Shown piece by piece: positions 50,201-62,700 of a DNA stretch of 64,000 nt. The notes beneath the pieces were generated by a model. It saw only the letters and a program-made list of their open reading frames with translations. It did no database searches and was not told the origin of the DNA. A program made the translations under genes and the position numbers. Source of the stretch: Phoronis australis. Taxonomy: Eukaryota; Phoronida; Phoronidae. The first letter of the stretch is position 1. Each line of letters starts with the position of its first letter. Location: the NCBI GenBank assembly GCA_002633005.1, contig NMRA01000485.1, positions 248,442 through 312,441 of the forward strand, given 5' to 3'.

Positions 50201-53200
50201 TTTGGCCATTATTTGGCCTTCTGTGACGTACCGCTTTCTTCACTCTCTCCCTCACCAAGAAACTGAAAAGTACGACAAGCATTCATGAGTCAGGGACCAA
50301 AGAATGGGCACATTGTTGATGTTTAGTGCATTTAACTAGGATGGTGTTAGATTGCATCAACCATAACAAGGCAATTTCCATGTGATCAACAACAACAACA
50401 ATATGCACCAGGTTTGCTAAAGATAATGGAAAAGCTGCGGTTAAAAAGTTTTCACCATGTAAACATTCATACCAGCTTCATAATTTCGATAGCATCATAA
50501 AGGAGTGAATTGTAGAGACATTTTACAAACTAAGGTGGAAACAAGGCAAGTTCAAGAAACGTCATTTTTCATGACATCTCATATAACACTGTCATAGCCA
50601 TATTGTTGTTGACACCTCCAATGCCTAAGTCTACACTAGAAAAGATCACTGGTATTCAAGTCAAGTCTTCACTGGAGAAGATCATTGATACTCAAGGTAA
50701 GCTTAGGTAAGGGGGCTGTCTACGACAAAACCAAATGCTTCAACTTGGGCATATTTTCCGAAACTGAGTCGAACCTTTTAGGATTCTGTTTTAAAGCAAA
50801 TTATTCTTTAAGGTATTTTGCTGTGTTGTCACCAGTAGGAATTTTATTCATCCATACTAATTTCGCATTCAGCAATCACAGTACATTAACACTGTTCCTC
50901 ACACAGTACTAATACAGTTAGTTACCAACAAAGTGACTCAATATCTCATTAACTGGTAGTCATTTGAACAAAATCTCGATCCAACATATAACGTCTTGCC
51001 AAAATAAACAAACAAGAGCCACGCAGAGCGTTAAAATGCACTCGTGAAAGCACCGTAAACAGTGTGCTTCTAGGGGTGTTTATTTGGAACATAAAAATGG
51101 CCACGAGGTGACAAAAAATATGTCGAATCCATCCAAAAACTGGTATGTGTCATCAAAGCTATTCATCGAATTTCATAAAAATCCGTCAAGCAACTTCAGT
51201 GTGAGAAACCGAGGAAAACAAAAATGAAATTGCAACTAAGAGGATATAGGCGAAAAAAATATAGCTGCCACTAAGAGGCACCACAGTACATGAAGTCATC
51301 GGAAAATCATCATCAGACTTCCTCTTCACATTAGGAACATTCATGCCAATTGACACAACCATCCTTAGAGTGGTTTGGTTGACAGTTGACAGAGAATCAG
51401 CGGACATTCTGTCACCAGGGCTTGGAATGACCAATGACAAAAAACGCGGAAACTTTGAAACTTTTACGACCCAAATCATGCTCGATAACCAGCCTTGAAT
51501 GATCAATGTGAACCTTTCCCCGATAAAAATCGGAAGGACTAAAAAAAGAAAAAAAAAAAAAAACGTTACCACCATCAGTAGCATGCGTCTGCGTCCTTTT
51601 AGCTCGCCCGTCCACTCCCAACCCACACATTTTTGGCTGCAGAGCGGTAGTATTTGTCGCCGCGCTTAACAATAACACGAGACGCCATTGAACATCCCAC
51701 CACGCTGTCCCAGATGCCCCAGCAATGTTGACAATTTACGTTCCTCCGAAACATAAAGAGCAACTTCCGCTTTTCGAGGTGAACGTCGTCTGCAACGCCG
51801 CGGTAAGAAAGGAATTTGCCGCGGAAATTTTATATCAAATCCGATTTTTTTACGCGGAAATATTATAAAAAAAGCGGAAAGCACATTTGAAAAAAGCAGA
51901 AATCCGCGTTTCCGCGGAAAATTCCAAGCTCTGTGTCACACTACATTTGGCGTCAACTGCTACAGCTTGACCTTATTTCTTAAACAAAGCTTACATTGTC
52001 CATATCTTCATCATCATCACTATCGTCTTCTTCATCGTCATCTTCATCATCTTTAGATTCAATAACTTCAACTTTGCTCTTTTTATTTGACTTCGGTTTC
52101 TCAGTCTTCTTTCGTTTTCCTGTAATGACACAAGATTTGTAGAACAAAAATTACTAAAATCAAAATCATCAAAATACCTCCTCTGTAACAGCGGCGTTAT
52201 TTATATGCATCGGCAATAAAATACTAAACGCTAATACAAGACATTCAAAGTCGTTGCCATTATAGCCACCAACCTGCCCATACAACGCACCGACTGGTGA
52301 AAATCATCAAATGAAATCTTGACAAAAAATCCATACGTGTAACAATATGACACTTCACGATTTGGCTGTGTGAATGCAATTTTTTGCTAAAAATTCATTC
52401 GATAGTTTTGTATGGCTGAACATGAATTTCACTGAACAGAGAACAAACCTAGGCTCTCACAAGCTTCCGTCAAAAAAACTAACTGTTGATTTAGAACAGT
52501 TACTGTTCTTAAAAATGGTTTCAAATTTTCCTTAATCAAAGGAGTGATTTCTGGGCTTGTGAAGGATTAAAAGTTCATCCAAGTGCTTGAAACCATCCCC
52601 ACATAAAATGACCTGCCGCGAACAGTGAACACATTAAGCATAGACCCAAGCAACAGGGAAGAGTAAGCCCACAAATCACACCATGCCAATCTGATATCGG
52701 CAAGTGTTCCAAATCCTTAATAGTAATTTTTTGACAAAAAGAAGATTTACACGGTAGAACTCACAAATTTAGGACACAATATCGTGGAAAAATGTAATTT
52801 TATTTTCTTGACGCATAAAATAAACCTCATACTTCATAATGTTCAACTTGTGTACTGTAGCTACCACCAGAAAACATTTTGAAAATAAGTGGACGTCAGG
52901 AGTCTTTGAAAAACGGAAAAGATAATTTTTGGCTATTATTTTATCCAAAATTGGCAAGATATTAACACAGCAGCTTTCACGTGACTCACAACTCCTCCCC
53001 CCTCTCCCCATGTGCGGCATCGGACCTACCCTTCCCAGGCGTCCAATCATCTTCTTCCTCCTCTTCTGACTCCTCCTCCATGTCCTTCAAAGCCGCCAGC
53101 GTTGGAACTTCTGAAATCACAAACTAGTCTTACAGTGAGGGCCAAGAATGTTTTGACACCCAGAAAATAGGGAGGGTGGCCCAACGACGGCTGATGTGCA

Positions 53201-56200
53201 ATTTGCTTCGATGAGCAGTCAACAGCCCTTACTATCTTCCAGATATCTAGCTGGTATCGACTTGTTACCACTCATTCAACAAAATACCCTACAACAGCAC
53301 TGTACCACCAATAGCAAACATTTGTTTAAAATTTATTTCATCAAAACAACATACAATAGATAACATTACTGCCACAGAATCAATTTAGACAACAGGTACA
53401 CATTGTACAAATAAATAATTAAACAGTGAAACAATGATAACACACAGTGCATCAAGCAAGACATAGATAATAAATTAGTGACCAACGAAACAATTTCATG
53501 TGTCCCCAAGGGTAATAATCGTTTGCCACATAACAAGTAGCAGTTGGCCAACAAAATTGCAAAACGGCCATCAGTGAAGGCCAATTTAGCAGAATCAACC
53601 ATCAGTATTCAGGCTCGCCTCAACTGAGGTGGCTCTGATCTGTAGATAGATTACAAATTCAAACCAGGTGACATTTGTAGATCATAGCGCCCTGATTTAA
53701 TTTCTAGAAAAATGCCGAGATTTAGCCACGCTTTGTTGCATTTAAGAAAGTGTACAATGCAAAGATAGCTGAAAAAAGATTACACAATCGTTTTACGTGA
53801 AGTATCAAGAAAATCAAAACTCTTAAAAGCACTTTGCAGTGTTCAATCAACAAAGATTGCAAAATAACTCCAGATTATTACAAAAAAAGGATTATTCAAG
53901 AAGCAACAAGAGTAGGTTCTTCTTGACAGTCCATAAACTGTACCCAGGATGTCACACGGTCTCACCCAGTGGAAACAAAACAGCTTGCAATTAAAGTGAC
54001 AGTTGACAATTCTTTGGCTTTTCCACCTAAATGGAAGAAATATCTGACTGGATTTACACGATAGATGGGCAAAGAATTACCGTGCTGAGCATTTCAAGAA
54101 AAATACTCAACGTCACGTACCAGCCTCATCATCATCCTCCTCCTCTTCGTCATCGTCACTTTCGTCCGTTGCATCCTCCTCCGACATTTCCTCCATCATG
54201 GTCTCATCTCCGGCCATGTCTTCGTGCAAGTATCCGGTCAGGTGCACAGAGCCTGATGACAAACAGAACGTTACAAATTAATGTGATGATTCTAGGTGCC
54301 ATCAAACATAGAAACAGATAGATAGTCAATCATGTAAAAAAATATCATTCACTTTCTACATATAAAAATATCACAAAATTGTATCTGTAATAATACTGAA
54401 AATTAAATTCTCATATACTGTTATTTACCATTTGCAGCTAATTTAGACTGAATCAAGCACAAAATACACCGAGACATAAAATTTAGCACCTAACATAAGA
54501 TCGTATCAATGGAATTCTACTTGATAAAAATTTCTCAATGAAAATAAATGTCAAGAAAACTAGACTTAATCATAGGCAGGGTGCGTAGTATATGGCTATT
54601 ATGAAATTAAAGTAAAATTCGAAATGGAAGGACTGGAAATACAATCTTTCTCTTGTTTTCCTTTGAAAAATGGAAAAGTGAAATATAGCAAAATTCAGTA
54701 TAAAATTAAAGAGAAATTACTGTGACTATGAAATCAGAAACATGAATTATACATTCTCAAACATTAAATACAAAAAGTGAGCTAATCTCAAACGCACAAC
54801 CTAGTTGACCCCACGACCTTACCATGACCTGTGAGGTAGAAGATGACCTCTTCCCCTTCAGTAAAGTTCAGGTCCAGAGGCTGCTGTAACACACTGTGGG
54901 GGTTCAGAGAACACAGCAGGAACTCTGCCTTCTCATGGAGTATCATCACTGACACTGTGCCACCTTTCTTGTCCCCATCCCCTGAATAGGTAACAAATAA
55001 AATTCATTAAGTTTTCGTAAATCTATGTCCATTCTTCGGGGAGTTTGCAAGTTAAATATTGGAATGCATAAATTGAACTAGTAGCAACAGTCCAAACTGT
55101 TCTTATTTGCTTTTTGAAGAGAATATCAATATCTTAATACTTCAAACTCATTGCATAGGTTTTCCAACTTTACACAAGTAAGCTGAACTCGTCAAGGCAA
55201 AATTCAAACTAGACACAGTGATGAGCCATAGCAGGTTGTGGAGCACATTGTTAAGCTGTACTTGAGCCAGTGGAATGACTCACCTTTGCCAGGTTCCAGT
55301 GCGGCCATACTTATGTGGAAAGGCTGTTCCACAGTCTGCGAGTAACGTTTGCCTCCATCTAGGGTGATGCCTACACAATGGAAAATGATTGGACCATTTA
55401 AGATTATTATGAACACCATATTGTCAGGGAACTGAACATAGATTAAAAATCTGCATCAATTCAAAGTGACCGATATCATCAGTTTCAGACTCTAAAAAGT
55501 GGAAGTCACACTTAAACAATTATTTCATTCAAAATGAATTTGATACTTGGCACAGATTCTTAGGGCGAAAGGAACAGCTGGCTGGATAATGGAAACCGTG
55601 CACACATCTCTAAAGTAGAATTCAAAATAACATGTTAAAATTTTCTAAATCCTAATTTTTTATGAGAAATTGAAACTCCGCTTGTCTCCGCTCATGCAAA
55701 GTAGGTGAATAATTGCCGCAACAGTATCTCCATCTATTGCCGAGGCAGGGAACCAGCACATTCCCCAACTGACAACAACCATATCATACTCAATCTATGA
55801 TCATGGTTTCAACACAAGCCAACCAGTAGGCAATGCCTTGGAATACTCTGTGAATCCTTAACCTTATGTAGTAGTGTAGCCTAGACAAGTTTTGGCCAAT
55901 TTTTTGGACTTTCTGATTTTCAGTACATTTTCACTACTAAGTTATCACCAACTCACGACGAAATTTATAGCAAGTTACCGATGAAGACCATTACGATGAA
56001 GCTAGAGCCAGAGAACAGCATTGATGGACCAACTAACCACCCCCTCTAGGGGATCTTTACAGAAAGCATGCTCAGCACAGACAATACACATCACATGAGG
56101 ACATTAAAGGGTGGTTGACCAAAGTCGCTCAGCGCTGATGCGACAACTTAATATTTTTCCGGCAATCATCTAACCTGCTAATTAAGTTGGGTCCTGTTTG

Positions 56201-57581
56201 ACCAGACAATTTCCACCATTTACTTAAGACTGTCAATGACTTTCAAGACACTGGATGGAGATTCCAGTGTATTGAAAGTGTTCTACACTCAAGTGGAGTG
56301 TAGAAAATTTGACATGTCAATGGCAGCTATCAAACACAGGCTGCCAGAAGTCACGCATCCAAACAGTTTGGCAAAGAGGTAATTGCCACTTCACTTCGCA
56401 AGCATTTTCAATAGGCTTTATATGACTTTACACCCAGAATAGGAAATTTACAACATCGTATATCATCAATGGCATTCACCTGGGTAGAGTTCAATGATAA
56501 CACTATGCTCCCTTCATAAGTAAGATCTCGTGAAATATCGCCGTTACTTTCAATGAAAGCACATGAGTTTGGCTATATATTTAATCATTTCTCACCCTGA
56601 CTCCTGAGTCACTTGTTGAATTTAATGGTGATTACTGTCTCTAGCTGGCATCAGTAGAGGCAGTGAATCTCCTACGGTAAGCTTTTTGGTGAATTATGCC
56701 TCACTTATTAAAACATCAAAGTCACATTGCTATAAGTACGTTCTGTGCACAGAGGAACACCTTAGCTTAGGAGCCCGTGGATGTCTTTCATTAGTTGCAA
56801 CTCCAATAACTACTCCCGTAATCAAATTTTTTTCAAGCAGTCCTTCGTTCTGTCTCCCAAATCAGCAACAGGCCATTTTTAACACTGTGTATGCTCTGGC
56901 GGGCATGGTAAGAAAGTTGATTACGTGAGTTGGTGTTCAAGTTGGAAGGAATTAAATTTAAAGACATCCACAGCCTCTTCTATGCACAAAAGGTACTTAT
57001 AACAACGTGACTTTGATGTTTTAATCAGAGTGAAGCATAATTAGCCGAAAAACTTATGGCGTATAGAGCTTCCTGTCTATTGTAGACAATGACCAATGAG
57101 CAATCCCTCGTTCAGTTGCCAAAATCAGTAACTGGTCATTTTTACACTTTGCACGACAGGGTATATGACGTCATAGCACCTGTCGTGTGTCGTTGCCATT
57201 GTTAAAAATACCCTATTTCCGATTTGGAGACTGCTCGAAGAAAAAGTTGAATAAATCGTTAGTATTTGTTCGAGTTGGAAGGAATTAAAGACACCGAGGG
57301 CTTCCTAAGGTGTCCCTCTATGCGCAAAAGGTACTTATAACAACGTGATTTTGATCTTTTAATCAGGTGTGAGGCATAATTCGCCAGCTTGTGGTCATTT
57401 TTAAATGAACTTGACACCGGTCTGTATCGGCTTGTGGAGAAAAACTCAACGTTCAATTGTTTATCGATGCAAGAGACTTTGATATCAAACTGACTAACGC
57501 TCCAGGAACATCATGAAGTAAATTTCGACTCTAAGCGTATATCAGTACAAAAGTGCGCATCTGATTCTCACCCCAAAACAT
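44234..57581 (-). CDS. Nucleoplasmin-like FK506-binding protein (FKBP39/46 type)
   Basis: Thirteen coding exons, 5' to 3': 57572-57581, 55284-55370, 54823-54981, 54121-54252, 53030-53110, 51995-52119, 50232-50262, 49059-49252, 48200-48307, 47751-47876, 46279-46408, 45043-45091 and 44234-44312. Phases agree and give 436 aa. Residues 1-95 match the nucleoplasmin-like domain of insect FKBP39/46 ([17 protein letters not shown], then a beta-rich core). Acidic tracts (about 105-165 and 180-198) and a lysine-rich stretch ([14 protein letters not shown], 280-293) follow. The C-terminal FKBP domain (about 326-436) keeps the drug/proline-pocket residues: Tyr355/356, Phe367-Asp368, Val385-Ile386, Trp389, Tyr412, Ile420 and Phe428. 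It is predicted to be an active peptidyl-prolyl isomerase acting on histones or ribosomal chromatin in the nucleus or nucleolus, by analogy with FKBP39/Fpr4. The first coding exon is only 10 nt. Confidence 0.94.
47300..47412. repeat. 34-bp tandem repeat, three copies plus partial
   Basis: Units 47300-47333, 47334-47367 and 47368-47401 are identical by eye, with a partial unit to 47412. Each contains AAAATGTACTCAAAAACTAA and GCATCGTCT. The array lies in the FKBP intron between exons 11 and 10. Confidence 0.95.
49419..49486. repeat. 17-bp tandem repeat, four copies
   Basis: Four units of GTCTGGCATAGTCTGGT, the last with C to T at one site, in the FKBP intron just upstream (in gene sense) of exon 8. 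Confidence 0.95.
51416..51933 (+). mobile_element. CAGGGCTTGG-family MITE in FKBP intron 6
   Basis: The ends are CAGGGCTTGGAAT and ATTCCAAGCTCTG, with 6-bp target duplication TGTCAC at 51410-51415 and 51934-51939. It is close to 42387-42794 but carries about 110 bp extra near its left end. It ends 61 bp from the donor of FKBP exon 6. Confidence 0.9.
56691..57387. repeat. Three copies of a 105-115 bp repeat in FKBP intron 1
   Basis: Copies at about 56691-56805 (inverted), 56941-57045 and 57273-57387 share GTACTTATAACAACGTGA, TTTTAATCAG and GGAAGGAATTAAA in the common orientation. The first and second form an inverted pair and the second and third a direct pair. There is no coding capacity. 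Confidence 0.75.
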
Positions 57582-58310
57582 GTTGGTCGTCTCTTTCAAC
57601 ACCACCATCTAAAAGCATGGACCGGAAATTATTTTTATGTTGCATGATTACGAACTCGATTAATTTGATAGCAAAGTAACAAAAATGGTTGCTTTGTTTC
57701 AGAAGAGCAATGGCATCTAAAACAAAAAGTAGAAAAAGTTTTTTCTTTATGCATCTAAGTATTTGTTGTCTTTAATTCGAATGAAAAAAACATTCAGAAT
57801 AGCTATAAATTAAATTCTATAAAACGAAATATTTAATCTTTGTTAAATAGCTCCATAGACAGTTAATGTTGGATAACATAAAACAAAAGATAACAATTTT
57901 GCTGACAACTTTTATCTGGTATCATTTCCTTACTTCCATAAGGATTGGTAATTTTGCGTTTTATAGAAGTCAAACCATGGCCTTGTTGAGGAAAGTGGGA
58001 CACATTTCATTTACACTGTTGATAAGAGCAGGAACCACTCACAGGACGTTGAGACTTGGGTAATATTTGATTGCCACTGAGTTCTCTATTGGATGGCAGT
58101 TTTACTAATTTCACAACAATTTGGCCTCACTGGTTCTTGTTCTAAAACAAAATGTTTTTATCACGGTTCGGTGACGGTGTAGCCTGCATTGCCACCTGAG
58201 CCGAGGCTGAGGCAGCCACCTAGCTCATACTATGAAGTATGAACTATGTCTACTCTCTGACCATGTACAGCTTTAAGAACTACGAAGACAGATAGGTGCC
58301 ACTGTGCGTC

Positions 58311-58592
58311 TTAACTTACAATAGTACTAAAGGTGCTCCTAAATGTGTGTTCTTTCAGTTCAGTGGTCAGCAGGTTGAGTGTCGCTAGTTGCACCAGCAC
58401 TTGGACTTGTATCCTCCACTGAAGCCAGGCCGCTGAATATTCATATTGTGCCCTAATTCTTATTGCATTGGCCAGCACTGGCATAAGGGCCAGTACTTCC
58501 TGGATGTCGGCAGTCTCCAAGATGAACAACAGTGGTCTCTCGATGCCGACATGGGGCGCACGCGGCAGAAGGCCAGGACAGCAGTGACACAC
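58311..58592 (-). other. Unassigned open reading frame with a consensus splice donor
   Basis: A 93-codon frame that looks richer in GC than its flanks. In gene sense it ends ACTATT followed by GTAAGT, a perfect donor, so it could be a 5' exon. The protein has a hydrophobic, helix-like middle (LLFILETADIQEVLALMPVL). I recognise no family. It may equally be chance or part of an old repeat. Confidence 0.25.
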
Positions 58593-59446
58593 GTCAAATA
58601 CTAGCTATCTCACTACTATGCAAAGTCATCCACTCACAATCACAATGCTCCTTGCAGCCACTTAAGTGAAAAACAATGTAATAAACATCATTTTCTTGCA
58701 TAATTCTCCGCCTGTTGTAATAAAGAAAAGTTTGTTGTCGTTTTGATAACAGTACACTCGTGACGCATGCATGCGCCGTTTCCAAACATTTTTGACATCT
58801 CTCGGCAGATGAAGGCTGTTTCGCAGCAGCATTATTTGTTCTGTTCTGTTTTGTTCTGTTAACTCACAAACTCCTACAGTATGGACAGTACATGTAGGTT
58901 GATGATCCGGATTTAAAAAACAAGTTAAACTTGTGATTATTTGTTGTGTTGGGAAATACGTTTTGCTGCAAAAAAATTTTGGAAACTCCACAAAATCACG
59001 CAATTGCCACCAATAAAATTTGTTCTTCTCTTGTAGATGTATGAACTAAGAAAGATCATAAAAGTAATTTAAAGTGTTGTTCTATTGAAACAAACGGGTA
59101 AAAATTAGCCCCACTTGCACATTTTGTTAACTAACATGATATGTACCCTACAAAGTGGAAATGACTGTACATTTGGAAAGTGATGACGTCACACCCTTAA
59201 GCAACTATTTCAAATTGAAGATGAACAATGTGGCGGTGGTCTGTTCTCTTGCACTAGAAGCATATTTGCTCAAACCTGCAAAATTCTACAAAACTATATC
59301 TGAAGCTCATTACAAAGCATCTGTGAACCGAATACATTTGCACTGTTAAGCACGCGTGTTCTGAAATGTAGGTGTTACACGTTCCGTCCCTATGTTAAGT
59401 AATTGTTTTTTCTTACTGGGTTAAGTTTAATCAAATACTACCACTG

Positions 59447-59639
59447 GTACAGGATAATTGATGACATGAAAATTCCATTTAAATCCAACCATTTTATTTA
59501 ATATTAAGATGTCATTGAGTTCAATATTTTAGTCCCAGCAATTAGTATAGTACAACTGATGACATAAAAATTCCATTTAAATCCAACCATTTAATTTAAG
59601 ACGTCGGTGAGTTCCAATTATTTTTAGTCCCGCCAATTA
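59447..59639. repeat. Tandem duplication of about 100 bp upstream of ALDH7A1
   Basis: Both units contain GATGACAT, AAATTCCATTTAAATCCAAC and AGTCCC(A/G)(G/C)CAATTA. The second starts near 59550. The array ends just over 100 bp before the first recognised ALDH7A1 exon. Confidence 0.8.
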
Positions 59640-59745
59640 CTCACTCAAGTAATTCTTTGGTTACTGTTTAATCTTTTTGAGTGACCGTCATTCTCATTCG
59701 TATAATGGAGATAATGGCACGATTATCCATGTAATTTTCTTCCAG

Positions 59746-62700
59746 GTTGCGAAGCATGTCTCTCCTTGTTGAAGATCCAAAATACTCATTTTTGAAAGAA
59801 CTCAACATCTCCGCCGATAATCATGGTGTTTACAATGGCACTTGGTTTGGCAGTGGCGAGGTGTGTAGAATTTTGTACAGTTTTAGCTTTGATATTGAAA
59901 GGCAGACCATAGGAAAATATCGTGCACTTTATGTAAATTGATTCTTGGGAGAAGAAATGTCATTGGCTATTTTAAAAACTACTTTCCACGATCACAAGAG
60001 AAAAATGACATTATCACATTATGCTTTGCCTGCATTGGTCGTACTGACAGCTTAATTTTTGCTCAAATAGTGATTGTTTGGTTTTCATGATGTAAAACCA
60101 ACTATTCAAAGATATGTTTTCATTTTGTTTTTGCATGTTCTCAATATTCCCAGTGTTTTTCCCTGATAGCACTTCGTTGTGTCTGCCAAAGTGGTGTAGA
60201 CTTGCTCCTGACAGGCTCATTTTGATGAATGTCTTGCTGGTATTTCTCCACTGGCAAATTATCTTTTCAAAGACAATGGGAATTTTAGCAAATGTTGTGT
60301 TATGATATCTATACACTGCAAACCATGGATTGAAATATCATTAGAAGAATTACAATAGCTCAAAATGTTCCTTTTATTTTTGCACCCAATCAACATGTTG
60401 GAGGTATTGAGAATGTACCCAACTGTTACTGGTACACAGTGACTAAATGAACATGCCTTTTAAATTGTTGATTGACAGGTCATGACCTCCGTCTCTCCCA
60501 CCAACAACCAACCAATCGCACGCGTGACTCAGGTAAGGTCTCTAGCACAATGAAACTGTATCTTTCCTTCATTGCTTTTAAAACAAGCAATCTGGAATAG
60601 CTTATTGCTGGTGAGAATTTCAAGAGAACACGATTCAAGTTCCTGTTGATCAAAACATTCTCCAATAGTAGCTACAGTATAGAATTTTAAAATGTCAAAG
60701 CATTTGGTTGGTAATGCTTCTCTTTGATGAAAAAGACGAGGATTGAAGGAAAATTTCATGTCAATCATTTTGATTCCTAAATTGGTGAAACATTCCATAT
60801 TCTCCATGCTTTGCCAAGAGCTCTCAATAAGATTACAAAGCAGTGACTATCTCAACTGCATACTAATGGAAGGACTGATACCGAACGTGGATTCCAACTA
60901 CAATGGGCCCATTTAAATGTTTAAAACAAAATACTGTTCTGTTAACGTTGTCTATCTTCAAAAGGTTGGAGCATGTTTGACAACTCCCAGCTCAATCAGT
61001 CTGTGTGACTAATATTTAATCACAAACCCCAACACATGACGATGGCGGCTAAATACTACCTACTTCAAAACACAAAATCTAGTTGATAATGCCATGGGAA
61101 GTGTCTTATTGAAAGGGGCATCTTTGCTAAGGGGAGGTTAAAAATGGAGTGTCAGCAGATGATAGAATCAGAAGCCGGTGAACTTGCCGCAACGGTTTTA
61201 TGCCCTTTTAAATGAGATGACTTCTCAAAAAACTCGGTTGTCTTTACTGGGTAGCAAGTGTTATATCAAAATAGTATTTTCGGTTGAGGAAGTTAGTGTC
61301 AGCTCTATTAAGTGACAATTGATTCCTTTCCAAGGTAAATGGTTTTGCCAATAGGCCGTGTTGTTATTGCCGCATTTGCATGAAAAACAACAAAATCTTT
61401 TGCTTGGACTTAATGATTTAAGCCCGTGTTATTCTTGCAGGGGAGTTTGTCCGATTACGACCAAGTGATTGACAGCTGCAGGAAGGCATGGGATGTCTGG
61501 TGTGAGGTAATAGGCCGTTAGCCTGAAAATTTTCCAAAATTAGAATGCAGGAGCATACATTTGGGGATAGCTTGACTGGGGATCATTCAGTGTCGTGTCA
61601 TACACTTCAGATGACAGGTTGATAAAAAGCTGTGTTTACTAACCAATGTGATCATCGTGCAAGCAATCCTCTGCGTCTCGGCAAAGTATTGACATGCGTT
61701 TGAAGTAGTTGTACTCTTGTTGTACAGGTGCCTGGTCCAGTAAGGGGTGAGGTTGTGCGACAGATGGGCGACGCCTTGCGACAGAAAAGGACAGCTCTGG
61801 GAAAACTGGTCAGTAGACATGTGATACTGAATGAGGTTTGCCAAGCTTTACTGTTGGTTATCTAACTAGCAAATGTTCGCATGTGCTTTGGTGGGCAGCT
61901 GTTATCACATGTGTGGTGCCTAAGTTGACCATTGTTATTGTATTGCGATAGATTTATGTTGTGTTGGAGAATTTCTGCTACGCATGACTAAAGCCATAAT
62001 TCTGGGGGTGTGTGTTTGATTGCTCACATCTCGCGTGATCTGCACACTGTCGATATGGCTATTTGAAACTGAGTGTAGTCATGTGACAAGTTGACATAAG
62101 AGAGGAGAGTGTTACATTTGGGGCAATACCATGTGTGGGCTACGATGTTCTGTGTAGCTATGGCCATGGGCTCGCAGCAGTTGCCACTTTTTGGCTCGCA
62201 TAAAATGCTCGAATGTTCCCACGGCTCTTAATGACTCGGTTTTGGGCCCCTCGTTTGAGACCATGGTTCTGTAACAATCGCTTATCTGTAAGAACTTTCC
62301 GTACTATTCTCAAACATTGCGTTTTAAACCACAACCCTATCACTCTCTTCACCTCACTAACATTAGGTCGATCAATTGCTAACCAATAGCCCAAAATATA
62401 GGAACCAGCAAATTGGACTTAACAATGTAAAGAGTTGCAGGCTGTCAAAAGTGGCGGATTTAGGGGGGTCAAGGGTGCCATGGCCCCCCTAAATTTTCCC
62501 ATTTGGCAGTTCGGGTGTGCGATTGTCTGACGGACAAAATTCTGGCCAATACTCTACCCTGGCCCCCTCCCTCCCTAACTCAAAATCCTGGATCTGCCTC
62601 TGGTCAATCTATTCTTGACATTATGTCTTAGGTATCCTTGGAGATGGGCAAGATTCTACCTGAAGGTATTGGTGAGGTTCAGGAGTACGTCGACATATGT

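Larger units (their letters stand above)
57582..59745. other. Head-to-head gap between FKBP and ALDH7A1
   Basis: It should contain both promoters and any 5' exons. It holds an unassigned minus-strand open frame (58311-58592) and a roughly 100-bp tandem duplication (59447-59639). I found no exon for an ALDH7A1 mitochondrial presequence. Confidence 0.5.

Noticed and set aside
56280-56315. TCTACACT...AGTGTAGA small inverted repeat
   Set aside because: An eight-base stem is expected by chance in a window of this size and has no supporting context.
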